From NCBI RefSeq assembly GCF_030384665.1, contig NC_083678.1, positions 1,178,001-1,242,000 of the forward strand: a DNA stretch of 64,000 nt, read 5' to 3'. How positions within the stretch are numbered: the first letter of the stretch is position 1; the number at the start of each line of letters is the position of its first letter. This DNA is from Lodderomyces elongisporus. Lineage: Eukaryota; Ascomycota; Pichiomycetes; Serinales; Debaryomycetaceae. A model generated the notes under the pieces. It saw only the letters and a program-made list of their open reading frames with translations. It was not told the origin of the DNA and ran no database searches. Shown piece after piece: positions 19,133-30,289 of this stretch. The translations under genes and the position numbers were made by a program.

Positions 19133-20605
19133 TTATCTCCCTTTTCTGGCTTCAGCATAATGCAAAATTGCAATTGGAAGGAATGCCAACGCAACCATCA
19201 ATATCGCCATAACCGAGTATGCCCATGTAAAGCCCAAAGCGATAAACATGGGTGGAAACCATAAAGTACCCAAAAATGCCAACGTTTGTCTACAAAACGA
19301 GACAAACAATATAATGTCACTGGCCATTGGTGGATCAACTGTGATACAATAAGCAATCAATGGTGATGTCATCACTTGTAAACCAAATGCACAAATGGCC
19401 AACCCAATCAAGGGAGTGATGTTATACGTGGTGATCTTGTCAATTTGTACACCAAATACAATGATACCAATCACAGAAGTTGCGAATCCCGGGTATGTTA
19501 CCCAGAGGCGTAATGAGTTGCCCCTTTTATTCTTCGATCCCCATGCTTGAAATTTATCAGATAAGTATCCACCAACCTCGCCGATAAGTGTACCAATTAA
19601 CAATCCAAGAAATTGTAAACCCAATGCCTGAGGACCCATACCAAATTTAACATACATGACTTCGGGGATTTCAACATTAGTGGCAATATTGTCGTGGGTG
19701 AATACTATGGCGTATGCTACAGTAGCGATGAATATTCTATAATTGGTGAAATAGATGAATGGTTTCAAAATGGTTTTGAAGTCAAGTCTAAATTCTGGAA
19801 TGATGGACCGAAACTTTACGAGTTGCTTAAATCTGTTGGTTTCATTCTTGGTGAGGTCATCATAGTTGAATAATGTCTCTTTACCAAATAACAAGTAACC
19901 AACAACCTGTGCGGCATTAATCGCAGTAAAAATATAGTAAACAATTTGAACTGATTCACGTTGGGCAACAAACCCCATGAATAACGCACCAGCCATTGTA
20001 CCCAAGTTGACAGACATGGCCCATACACCGCTCATTACACCACGCTGGTGACTAAATGTCAATTCGTTAACAACTGCACCGCCGACCGCCAAACCTGGTG
20101 AAATAAATACGGCTTGCAATGATCTCATAGCCATCATCATTCCAAAAGAGGTGCTATATGCGCCACCAAGATTAAACATTGCCGATCCAAGAACCGACAA
20201 GATTAACAATTGCCGTTTACCGAATTTCTGCATAAATGGAACCCAGAATAATGGGAATGCACCGATAAAGAGGATTTGCAAACCAACCAAGTAACTTGCC
20301 TTTGCAGTAGTGATTTGAAATTGAGCGGAAAGCACTCCAATCAAGGGCACTAAACCAGAGGCACAGAATGTGGACATGAACCCATGGAATGCAACCATGC
20401 CCAATTGTAAATACTTCATTGCGTTAGACCAATTCAATGGGTCATCATCATTCATGGAAGGAATAGGTTCCAATTCAAAAGTACCATGTTTCGAGATGAG
20501 GTATTGCTTATGTTCCTCAGTGAGTAATGATGTGGGAGATTCAACATTATCGCTGGATGTAAGAGAATTTGTTTGAGAATCAATTTGTTTTTCGATAGCG
20601 GACAT
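19133..20605 (-). CDS. Major facilitator superfamily transporter (DHA1/Hol1-like)
   Basis: 490-residue, 12-segment MFS transporter of the fungal drug:H+ antiporter 1 type. The cytosolic N-terminus ends in DDPLNWSN, the box found before the first membrane segment in fungal DHA1/Hol1-like proteins. The loop after segment 2 is degenerate (FMQKFGKRQ), where the family has G-R-[KR]. Motif C-like glycines are visible in GVWAMSVNLGTMAGALF. The central cytosolic loop is about 60 residues. Substrate cannot be told from sequence; relatives include polyamine/cation transporter Hol1 and Candida NAG3/NAG4/TMP-type proteins. The start at 20605 gives a normal tail. Confidence 0.85.
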   Translation of the reverse strand: MSAIEKQIDSQTNSLTSSDNVESPTSLLTEEHKQYLISKHGTFELEPIPSMNDDDPLNWSNAMKYLQLGMVAFHGFMSTFCASGLVPLIGVLSAQFQITTAKASYLVGLQILFIGAFPLFWVPFMQKFGKRQLLILSVLGSAMFNLGGAYSTSFGMMMAMRSLQAVFISPGLAVGGAVVNELTFSHQRGVMSGVWAMSVNLGTMAGALFMGFVAQRESVQIVYYIFTAINAAQVVGYLLFGKETLFNYDDLTKNETNRFKQLVKFRSIIPEFRLDFKTILKPFIYFTNYRIFIATVAYAIVFTHDNIATNVEIPEVMYVKFGMGPQALGLQFLGLLIGTLIGEVGGYLSDKFQAWGSKNKRGNSLRLWVTYPGFATSVIGIIVFGVQIDKITTYNITPLIGLAICAFGLQVMTSPLIAYCITVDPPMASDIILFVSFCRQTLAFLGTLWFPPMFIALGFTWAYSVMAILMVALAFLPIAILHYAEARKGR

Positions 20606-23259
20606 TATTGTGTGGAGTATATATCTTTATAGCGGAAAATGTGTCGAAAGTGATGATTTATTTGCGGTGGTATCCCAAAAAATACAACAAAACAAATTAA
20701 AGAAAAAAAAAACAAAAAGCAAACAAACTGAGATCCAGATGGTTTCTTTATATAGCCTGGATAAAGCCTGTCAATTGAAGAGAGGGGGGGAACTGTTTCT
20801 AGTGGATTTCCCAATTGTATATTGGCAATATATTTTACCGCTCTTTTGATCCACTAAACAAAAAAAATTGTGGAGAAAATAAATCTAACAAGCAAAGAAC
20901 AACCTCAAATTGACTTTTGATTCCACGAGTTTTTTTCGACTATTTCCGTCTTCTATTACTGTTATTCTATAATAACCAAAATAATGATAATTCTAGTGCT
21001 AAATGATGGTGATGATAACAATTATTATAATTATAGTTTTTATTATAATTCTTATTATAATTATTGTTATTAGTTATTATAATTGTTATTACAATTATTA
21101 GTTGAAAACTCGGAAAAACAAAGGAAAAAGAGTGCAACGTAATGGCGAATTGGATGGTTTGGTATAATCAATATTCTCTTTTATGGTAATGATGACGATG
21201 TTGTATTTTCTTTTTCATTCATTCTGTAATTATCTCTTGTTCAAGTACAATTTAATTATTGCAAATCCGAAAATAAAATACTGATATGAAGCGTGCAACA
21301 AAGTCGGATTTGAAATGAGATGAGCTAATGTAATAGTAAAAGTAATAGTATTGTCGAGGAATCAAAGCCAAAAATCAAAAAAAAGTCGAAAACAAAGTAA
21401 AGACTTTGACAAGAATTGTTGAGGATTGATGGCGTTTAATGATGAAGCTGTCGGTAACAGGTATTTGATTGAAATGAATGATTGAAAAGTGGGGAAAAAA
21501 TGGAGAAACTTGAGATGATGACGATGGCGGGGTGTGTAAGGTAGGGGGAAAGGTAGGGGAGAAGGCAAGAAGAAAAGGATATATATGCCAAAAAATTAGG
21601 ATGAAATTTTTTATTTTAGCAAACGGAACAAGTTCTTCTTATATGAAGATTAGTCAAAGCTGATAAGACTAGGTTTGCCAGTGGATGGTTGATATTTTTC
21701 CTATTAATTTGTTGATTCAAGGCACAATATGAGTGTTGATCCCAGGAATTAAAATTAAAAATTAGGATGAAAAAAAAAGAAAGAAAAAAATATGTTTATA
21801 GCTGAAACTAGATGTAAATGGTTAAAAAGAAAGATTAAATGGGTTGGTCTGTACACTAGTGGGATCTGCACTAATCTGTATGTGAATCTTTTTCTCCAGT
21901 GTCCTTAATTTTTCATCCTCGTTGAAATTGTAATCTCCACTGCTATTGTCTACATAATTATGATCATGATCATCATCATCAGTAGCAGCAGCAGCAGCAG
22001 TAGCAGCAGTAGCATCACCGTATCATTGTAACCCAATTTGTACTTCTAGTCGTCTTCACCTAAATGTGTTTTGTGCTGAAAGCAAAAAAAATAAATAAAA
22101 AATAATGGAGATTAGATTCAACGGTATTGCTTGGCAAAAGAATTTTTAGTTTATTGGTGACAAACAAATTGAAAATAAAAAAATAAAATAAAAAAATAAA
22201 AAACACTAAAAGAAAAAAAGGGAAAATAAGAATCCAGTTGATGCGCTTCCTTTAACTTCTGTGTGAGAGATCTATGTTTAAGTGTGAAAGAAACGACCAA
22301 CACTTTAAATTGGTTTTATCTTGCACACTGTTTGTTGTAAACTCTGGAAAAACAGAACTTCCTAAGTAATTATTGTAACACTATGACAGTTAATGACGAT
22401 GTTGACAAAAAGGAAGTTGAAACAAATTGGTTTTGGCGTATTTCATGAGAAAAGTAAAGAAGAAGAAAAAGAAAAAAAGTGGGTGGATGGGATATTTGGT
22501 TGTAAAAAAAAAATAAGAGTAGAAGAAAAGTCAGACTTAGGCGTAGTTGCCGTAAAAAATGTTTAACAATTAAATCTACGCGTATTTCCAATTGTGAGGA
22601 AGATTGGTGAAGTTGGTGGGGGAAGGGAGAGTGAGAGTGAGAGACACACAAAAAAAAAACAATTATATCCCAATCTATTCTAAGTAACCGTCAGTACAGA
22701 TACGATAAGGAGAGTGAGGCAGATGTAAAAAAAGCTTTGATCCATAGCATGTGATAAAGATTGTAAAGTACTCAACATCTTAAAAAAGATACTTGTCAAT
22801 GTTCTTGCTTAGTGGACCAGTGTAGTACAACAATATATAAGTAAATTATATTCAGTCTTTATCGAGACAATAGCCAATTATAACTTCACATACATTTTGT
22901 GTATAATTTTGCACTAAACTGAGCAAAAAAAATATAAAAAGTTATTCAAAATTTATCTAAAAGTTATTAAAAATTATATATATCTATATATACTGTATTG
23001 ATTACATTTACACCGTCTCTAATTACTATTCTATACTAATCAAAACGACAACAAGAAGGGAAATTGAAAAATTGAAAATTGAAGAATATAAATGAAAATG
23101 AGAGAAAAAGAGAAGAGAAAGAGAAGAAACAGAGAAGGGAAAAGAAAAGGGAAATAGTCAACTCCTCTATCAGCATACATCCTTGTTCAACCCATCCTTC
23201 CTCTCTTTCCCTCATATAAAAAAAAGTGCAAGAGATTAATCACCTCTTATGCAATCCTC
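20606..23259. other. Long spacer (2.65 kb) between MFS gene and first GIT gene
   Basis: No intact gene seen. It holds ATT/TTATTA repeats at about 21030-21100, a coding-like but broken stretch on the minus strand (21822-22080), a 32-codon frame with a hydrophobic C-terminal half (22680-22778, minus), and A-rich and GA-rich tracts (23085-23160). Confidence 0.5.
21822..22080 (-). pseudogene. Possible broken or unspliced 3' coding fragment
   Basis: On the minus strand an open stretch of 66 codons without ATG ends in TAA at 21822. It encodes an Ala/Thr run, an Asp/His run, then complex sequence ending IHIQISADPTSVQTNPF plus four residues. Its composition is unlike the surrounding simple spacer. 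Just upstream, a second frame reads HLGEDD, stop, KYKLGYNDT, so one stop and one frameshift separate it from the first. It could be a gene relic, a last exon with an unseen upstream part, or chance. Confidence 0.3.
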
Positions 23260-24924
23260 TTACATCGACTTGTGTTCGACATTGTAGTCTTCAGTCTTTG
23301 GTCCTTCCAAGGATTCTCCACTCTCATCAGTTGCAGCAGTGACACCATCGCTTCCATGTTCATTAACAACACCTGGCTCTCCCAATAATGCAGTATCAAA
23401 CCCATTGGCTTTCAAATAATTGACAAAGTCGGCATCCTCCCTATTGATGGCATCTTGTCCAACAAATGGCAAGAAAAATAATGCCAACGAGGCACTAAGC
23501 ATACACAATGCAGAACTGATATAAAAGGGAACCTGTAATGTCAATTGCTCATCGTATGCATAGTGCTTTTGGATGGCTGGGAATACCCAGGTACCAACAA
23601 AGGCACCAATCTTACCAATGGCGGCTGCAATACCATAGTATTGACCACGGATTGCCGTTGCAGAAGTTTTAGCTGCAAGAAGACCAATATTGTTACCAGG
23701 ACCAAATTCACCAAATGTGGAAAAAATACCAAAAGTCACCACAAACCCAGCAATGTGCTTCTTCAAGTCATTGAGTCTTGCAGACATGGCAAACCCAATT
23801 ATACCTTGACAGCCAACACCAATGGCCAATGTAAGTCTTGGACCAATGTAATCAGCAGAAAGTGCACCAAGGAATGCACCGGGCAAGTAAAACAAGTTGA
23901 AAACAACTGACCAACCCCATTGTTTCCAAATAGGAGCGTCGGGAATGATTTCACTAATGATGATAGTATTGAATGAACCAAATGAGTAGGCAGAAAAGTC
24001 GTATATAAACCAAATAAGGGAAACAATGGTTAATCTAAACCAGTAAAACTTGACAATCAACCACCATGGATAATCTCTATACCTCACCAGTTTCATGTGC
24101 AACTTGTTAAATGATTTGGAATCCTTCATTTTCAAACGAATGAGAAACAAGGATAATGGTGGAATAACACCAAGACCAATGGTTAATCTCCACAATGCCC
24201 TCAAGTGTTTCTCAGTAAAGATCCAAATAAGCACAAATGGGACAAATGCAGAAACAACAAAACCGAAATCAATCATAAAATTGGTGAACCAACTGAAATA
24301 TCTGTTTCTGTGGCCAGCGGGCAATTGATTAGCAAACTCAGAGGCAATAACAGATGAGGTGGGGTACTCTGCACCAATGGCAACTCCTAAAAAGAATCTC
24401 CATACGGTTAAACATGCAAAAAAGCCTTGGGTGGTTTTACCCCATGAACCAACGGCACATAGCAAAGTGAATACAATCAACATGATATTTGCAGCCATCA
24501 TACCTCCTTTTCTTGCAATACGATCCGAGATGTAGCCAAAACTCAATTGACCAACAACGGTACCTACAAACGCTATGGAACCAATATTATTTATTGCATT
24601 ACTCTTGGAGAACTCATCGCCATAAATTGTTTTTAAACAAAACAACACAGTGGAAATAGAGTTGTTGACATAACCGTCGGAGAATAAACCGGCACCCGAG
24701 GCAAATGCAGGCCAAAGGTTCTTGACACGAACTTTTGTTTCAACTACTGAGGATTCATCGTCTTCGGTGATGGGGGAGTGTGGATCTTTCCCAACATCGG
24801 GGATTACATCTGTTTCTTCAGAAGCAAGCTGTCCACGGTTCAAGATGGTAATCTCAGATGGGATACGTCTTGCCCAGCCTGTGACTAGCTCATTAAAAGA
24901 ATGTGGTAAATCTCTTGACGCCAT
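23260..24924 (-). CDS. Glycerophosphodiester permease, GIT family (copy A)
   Basis: 554-residue plasma-membrane MFS transporter of the phosphate:H+ symporter family, closest to Candida Git permeases that import glycerophosphoinositol or glycerophosphocholine as phosphate and headgroup sources. Family marks: GAGLFSDGYVNNSI in segment 1, the loop GYISDRIARKGGM (D-R-x-x-R-[KR]-G), GAEYPTSSVIASEF, and GEFGPGNNIGLLAAKTSATAIRGQYYG in the second half. The C-terminal tail is acidic and differs from copy B. The two copies are head-to-tail on the minus strand, 3.6 kb apart, and share near-identical nucleotide blocks (24321-24543; 24021-24088). Which member (GIT1-GIT4) it matches cannot be settled. CACGTG boxes upstream suggest Pho4 control. 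Confidence 0.9.
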   Translation of the reverse strand: MASRDLPHSFNELVTGWARRIPSEITILNRGQLASEETDVIPDVGKDPHSPITEDDESSVVETKVRVKNLWPAFASGAGLFSDGYVNNSISTVLFCLKTIYGDEFSKSNAINNIGSIAFVGTVVGQLSFGYISDRIARKGGMMAANIMLIVFTLLCAVGSWGKTTQGFFACLTVWRFFLGVAIGAEYPTSSVIASEFANQLPAGHRNRYFSWFTNFMIDFGFVVSAFVPFVLIWIFTEKHLRALWRLTIGLGVIPPLSLFLIRLKMKDSKSFNKLHMKLVRYRDYPWWLIVKFYWFRLTIVSLIWFIYDFSAYSFGSFNTIIISEIIPDAPIWKQWGWSVVFNLFYLPGAFLGALSADYIGPRLTLAIGVGCQGIIGFAMSARLNDLKKHIAGFVVTFGIFSTFGEFGPGNNIGLLAAKTSATAIRGQYYGIAAAIGKIGAFVGTWVFPAIQKHYAYDEQLTLQVPFYISSALCMLSASLALFFLPFVGQDAINREDADFVNYLKANGFDTALLGEPGVVNEHGSDGVTAATDESGESLEGPKTEDYNVEHKSM

Positions 24925-26061
24925 AGTTTATGATGTTTTTTTGTTTTTGTTAGTTATTTATTTTATTTTTTTTTTCTTGGCTAAGTGGGAATTAGGTTGT
25001 TTGACAGGAGGGGGTGGTGGTCTGGTCTGGTTGATGAATTTTAGAAGAAAAAAGAAAAAAAAAATAATTTCTTGGAACGGAAGTGGTAGGCGACGATCTT
25101 TAACTGTGGTACGTGGATGTAGATGATTTATGAGGATAGTGGAATAAGTATTAGTATAGCAAGTGGGTAGGTTTGCTTTTGATAACCTATGATAGTGTGG
25201 TGAAATTGCAAAATTGGAAATTGGAAAGAAAAGAGAAAGATAAGAAGAAGAAGAAGAAGAAGGAAAAGGAGGAAAATAGAGAGTTTGAGACAATACCCCT
25301 CTATATATATATTGAGAAAGAGATACGAAATTTTTTTTTTTTTCTTTCTATTTGGTACAAGTAGAGGACATATGCTATTGAGATTTGTTGTAGATGATCA
25401 TACCTTGTCCTCCCCCCCCTCACTCTATATCTATATCTAATATAATGTAAAATGATGTGCACAGTGCTCTAACAAAGATTACTGCAATTGGGCAACAAAG
25501 AGAAATTGAAATCGCTATTCGTTCTCTCTTCTTTTGTGTAAAGCAACATTTAACCCATTATGCACATGCGTGGAAACCAAAAGAAAATTCCTAGACAAAG
25601 AGAGAGTTAGAGACAAAGAGAGTTAGAGACAAACAGAGAGACAGTGACAAAGGGAAGCCGTTCCGAAGGTATACCGTGAAGAAGGGAGAAAAGAAAGTAG
25701 AGAGAGAGTGTGTTTTTTTTTCCTATTTTTTTTTTTGTTTCTTGTTTCTTGTTTCAATTTCCGTTTTTCCGAAACCTTTGTTCTTTGTAAACCAGGTTGA
25801 AAACATCCTTTGTCAGGTAAATGGTGAGTTTCTACACTCAAGCAGAATGAGATTTAAGAGACCCTGATCTTCATGTAGTTTGCTTCTTCTTTTTTCCGCC
25901 TGTTATCTTGGCAAGTACCTTTCCTTTTTTTCTTTTGGTATATTTTGACAGCTTTGATAAAAAGTTTTTTATTCTTTTCTTTTGTTTTGTTTTTTTCAAA
26001 TTTTTCAGTATCAACAATTTACAAGTGAGTGGCCGACGCACTACACCCCCTTCCCTTCGCA

Positions 26062-26069
26062 CACGTGGG
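26062..26069 (+). promoter_or_regulatory. CACGTGGG, Pho4-type E-box
   Basis: Matches the high-affinity Pho4 site (CACGTG followed by GG). It lies 1.1 kb upstream of GIT copy A. Second CACGTG core at 26419-26424. GIT genes are known phosphate-starvation targets in yeasts; direct control here is inference. Confidence 0.4.
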
Positions 26070-27526
26070 TATAATGTGGAATGGTACCCAAAGGTCCAAC
26101 TAATATTAGTCCCTCATCAATGTTATGAGCAAAGTGTAGTGCAGTGCAGTGCAGTGCACTTGCTTTCAAAAACTGTAGAGTTGCATACCAATTGTCTATG
26201 ATATTTATTCATATTTATTAGTTTTTGTTCATCTGTTTTTTTTTTTTGTTTTATTCTTTTCCCATGCTATTGTTCTGCTTCTTTATATCTGCACTTTAAC
26301 ATCCTGTGCAACCTGCAATTTAAATTCCTTTTCTTCTCTTTGGTTGTGAAGGATATATGGGCAAATTAGGCAAAATAGGCAAAAAAGAGCAAAGATGAGG
26401 AGAAATTGGAAATTGGTGCACGTGAGAGATAAGAAAGTCATGCCGTGTGTCAAGAGCAAAGACAATAAAGATTATTGAAGTTTCTCTTTCCTTTCCTTTC
26501 CTTTCCCTTTTTTTTTTTTTTTAAATTTGTTTATCAATTTCTTGTTCAAGAAGCAAGGTATGTTTTTGATAAGGATGGTTGGTAGTAATAAAGAGTATGC
26601 TGAAGTGAGTTGTTTGGTGACAATAAACTGGATCTCTTTTCATTTCATTTCCCACTTTTTTATTCCTATACCAGAATAAAAAAACAAACTCGTAAATATT
26701 GTTAATCTCAAATATTTACAATAGATGAAAACCATTACTTAAAAGAAAAATCAAGAACCAAAGAATTTTAAATCGATTCAACTTTTCCATTTCCTTTTCT
26801 TAAACTAAAAATTAATGGTTAGTTGGCTACTCTAACTTTCGCTTAGTTTCATCTTTTTTCTTCCCTTTATTCTCTCAAGGTCTCTGTTCATTTATATTTC
26901 CCATGTTCATAATCAAACTACAAGAATAATAATAATGAGCTAGCAAGATATACATGGGTTGGCTACTTTGATAAAAAAGGGGACAGAAAAGCGCAATAGC
27001 GCATTACAATATTAAAGCATTGGATTGACACGGTGATGGAGCTATCGAGCTACAGTGTTTGGTATTGAAATGGTTTGCTTTAATTAAAATGAGGGGGTTA
27101 TTTGGATATAAAGAGGCTGGTTTTTTTTTCACCTTTAATTTACTTTTTTTTTTTCTTACTTTTTTGCACCTAAAGGCATTTCATTAGTCGAAAACGTGGG
27201 ACTCTTTACCACACAGAGATATACACATACACAGACACACAAACTACAAAGTTTAAAAACAGAAAGGGGAGATTGGTAATCAAATATGAGCCACCAACTA
27301 GTGCTTCTGACTTTAGAAGTTTTTTGACAAACCTGTCCTATGCTTTGCTATTTCATTTTCTTTCCAAATCCCTTTCCAAAGTTTTCAAATTTTTCACCTT
27401 GAGAAACAGTTAATCTCAGCTTGGATATCAAATTAGTGAAAGATCTTTACAACAATGAAAACTGTGAAGGTATAAATGCGTGTTTTCTCAGCTTAAAAAA
27501 GTGTCGCTCTGAGAAAAGACCCACGA

Positions 27527-27542
27527 GGGGGGGGGGGGGGGG
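27527..27542 (+). repeat. 16-base poly-G run
   Basis: Uninterrupted run of 16 G in AT-rich spacer. Either a rare homopolymer or partly an assembly length error. Confidence 0.85.
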
Positions 27543-28498
27543 AGAGTCCCCTTATTTCATACTACCATTGCTTCACGGTTATATTATGATTGAATTTATT
27601 TTAGGTTTCTTTTTTAAAATAAAATAAAGAGATAAAATTAATATTCTTTAGGAAGCAAAAAAATAAAGAGAGTTTAGCCAATTGGTTTTGAGCTTTATTG
27701 TTCAATCTAATTTAACTCTGCATAGAGTGGTTTATAACACTGTATTTCGCTTACTTAATTGTTTTGTTAACAAATGTTCATACTTAAGTTGTTCTTTCTT
27801 TCTTTTTTTTTTCCAACTTGTTCTTTTTTTTTGGTCTTTCTCCAGGTAATAACAAGAGAAGAATATTCTTACAATCAATCTCAATGCTCATTCTTTCATC
27901 ACGGTCCGTCATTCCAATAGATACACAGTGGTTAGAGTAAAGTTTGGAGAAATAATGTGGGAAAGGATAATGGATTTTAAGAATAGATAGTATATAGTAT
28001 CCATTATTAAACCCGAGAGGAAAAAAAAGAGAAACATACTGTTGATCTAAGTCCGATAAGAGAAGCTTTTATCCCTTGACGTCAAAACCGCCAATCCCAT
28101 TAATCTAGGAAAGTTTCTAAAACTTTAAAATACCGAAATAAACAAACCTTTGCTTATAGAAATAATCAACTACCTAACTCAAACGTACAAAAGAATAAAA
28201 AAGTAAAAAAAAAAACTTACCCATAACCCCAAGTAGTTTAAGAATATATAAGTGTAAATCTTAATGAAAGTTTTCTTTGTTTTGTTTTATAAAAAAAGAA
28301 AGGTCAAAAATCAAAAAATCAAAAAATCAAAAAAAATAAATGTAACAAATTCACATTCTAAATATGGTTTAAGGAGGTTGTATTTTCTTTTTTCTTTTTA
28401 ATTTTGAAAAAACCAAATCACCTTGAAGCAACATCGCTTGAAAGAAAAAAAAAAAAATTGAACTGAAGTGAAGTAGTTAAAATCTACTATCCAAATTC

Positions 28499-30289
28499 TT
28501 ATGCCTCTTTTTCCAGTTGCAAAATATCCTTACCCTTTTCACTTAATGCACTATTATCCTTCTCCACTTCAACAACGCTAGCAACTTCACTTTTTCGATA
28601 CTGACTCAAATCTCCTTCACTCATATTTTCACCTCCACCAAGTTGCGCAACATCAAACCCATGACTTTTCAAATATTGCACAAAGTCCACATCCTCTCTA
28701 TTGATTGCATCTTGTCCTACATGAGGACAAAGGAAAAAAGTTAAACATGCTGAGAAGAGGCAAAGGGAAGCACTAATGTAAAATGGAACTTGGAGTTCCA
28801 AATCGGGGTTTTCGGGGTCATGGTATTTCCTTTGAATAGCTGGGAAAATCCACGTGCCAACAAATGCACCAATCTTACCCACAGCAGCTGCAATGCCATA
28901 ATATTGACCTCGAATGGGAGTAGCCGAGGTCTTGGACGCCAAAAGACCAATATTATCACCAGGTCCAAACTCACCCAAACTGGTAAATATACCAAATACT
29001 ACAGTAAAGCCTGCAATATTCTTGCGCAATCCATTGAGACAAGCACTCATAATCATACCAATCACACCTTGCAACCCAACACCCAACGCCAATGTAAGTC
29101 TTGGACCAATATAATCAGCAGAGATGGCACCAAGAAACCCACCAGGGATATAAAACAAGTTGAACACCACGGACCAGCCCCATTGTTGCCATATGGGCGC
29201 ATCGGGAATGATTTGACCCATAATTATGGTATTAAAAGTACCAAAAGAATAGACTGAGAAATTGTAAATAAACCAAATAAGAGAAACAATGGTTAATCTA
29301 AACCAGTAAAACTTGACAATCAACCACCATGGATAATCTCTATACCTCACCTGTTTCATATGCAACTTGCTAAACGAAGCTGAGTCTTTGATCTTGAGTC
29401 TCATAAAGAATAAAGAGAATGGAATAACTGCACCAAGACCAATAGTGACTCTCCACAATGCCCTTAAATGATTTTCGGTAAAGATCCAGATAAGCACAAA
29501 TGGGACAAATGCAGAAACAACGAAACCGAAATCAATCATAAAATTCGTGAACCAGATAAAGTACCTATTTCTTTTACCCGCTGGCAATTGATTAGCAAAC
29601 TCAGAGGCAATAACAGACGAGGTGGGGTACTCTGCACCAATGGCGACTCCTAAAAAGAATCTCCAAACGGTTAAACATGCAAAGAAGCCTTGGGTGGTTT
29701 TACCCCATGAACCAACGGCACATAGCAAAGTGAATACAATCAACATGATATTTGCAGCCATCATACCGCCTTTTCTTGCAATACGATCCGAGATGTAGCC
29801 AAAACTTAATTGACCAACAACTGTACCAACGAATCCAATAGATCCAATATTATTTATTGCATTACTCTTGGAGAACTCATCGCCGTAAATCAAGCTCAAG
29901 CATGCCAAAACAATACCAATAGAGTTGTTGACGTACCCATCGGCAAAGAGACCTGCACCCGAGGCAAACGCAGCCCAAAGGTTTTGCATCTTGACCTTGT
30001 GTGGTGATTTGCGAGTAGCTGAAGTGTTGGTATCAACGGACCTAGTGCCAGATTCCTCCTCATCATCCTCATCATCATCATCACGATTACCATTGGTAGC
30101 ATTTATAATGGAGTGCGTACTGGAGTTGGTAAAAGACTCTTTACCATCTTGGGAGAGGTATGTGTCCGGCTGGAAATCGTCTTGAAGAAGCTGTTGTTTC
30201 GACTTGTTGATGATTATTTCGCTCTTGACATTCTTGTACCATTGAGTCGAGAATTCCTTAAATGAATGAGGCAAGTCCCTTGAAGCCAT
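28499..30289 (-). CDS. Glycerophosphodiester permease, GIT family (copy B)
   Basis: 596-residue paralogue of the gene at 23260-24924, with the same family boxes (GAGLFADGYVNNSIG, GYISDRIARKGGM, GAEYPTSSVIASEF, GEFGPGDNIGLLASKTSATPIRGQYYG). The start MASRDLPHSF is shared with copy A, supporting both start calls. It has a longer N-terminal tail with an Asp/Glu run and a longer acidic/basic C-terminal tail. Segments about 3-6 are almost identical to copy A at the DNA level while both tails are unrelated, pointing to gene conversion. The C-terminal tail is a likely site of trafficking or substrate-linked regulation. Paralogues in Candida differ between glycerophosphoinositol and glycerophosphocholine; substrate is not assigned. 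Confidence 0.9.
   Translation of the reverse strand: MASRDLPHSFKEFSTQWYKNVKSEIIINKSKQQLLQDDFQPDTYLSQDGKESFTNSSTHSIINATNGNRDDDDEDDEEESGTRSVDTNTSATRKSPHKVKMQNLWAAFASGAGLFADGYVNNSIGIVLACLSLIYGDEFSKSNAINNIGSIGFVGTVVGQLSFGYISDRIARKGGMMAANIMLIVFTLLCAVGSWGKTTQGFFACLTVWRFFLGVAIGAEYPTSSVIASEFANQLPAGKRNRYFIWFTNFMIDFGFVVSAFVPFVLIWIFTENHLRALWRVTIGLGAVIPFSLFFMRLKIKDSASFSKLHMKQVRYRDYPWWLIVKFYWFRLTIVSLIWFIYNFSVYSFGTFNTIIMGQIIPDAPIWQQWGWSVVFNLFYIPGGFLGAISADYIGPRLTLALGVGLQGVIGMIMSACLNGLRKNIAGFTVVFGIFTSLGEFGPGDNIGLLASKTSATPIRGQYYGIAAAVGKIGAFVGTWIFPAIQRKYHDPENPDLELQVPFYISASLCLFSACLTFFLCPHVGQDAINREDVDFVQYLKSHGFDVAQLGGGENMSEGDLSQYRKSEVASVVEVEKDNSALSEKGKDILQLEKEA

Larger units (their letters stand above)
24925..28498. 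other. Long spacer (3.6 kb) between the two GIT genes
   Basis: No gene supported. Features seen: GA/AAG-rich leader of copy A (25040-25320), CACGTGGG at 26062-26069, a GTGCA repeat (26131-26158), CACGTG at 26419-26424, a 16-base G run (27527-27542) and many A/T homopolymers. Short frames here are low-complexity. Confidence 0.5.
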
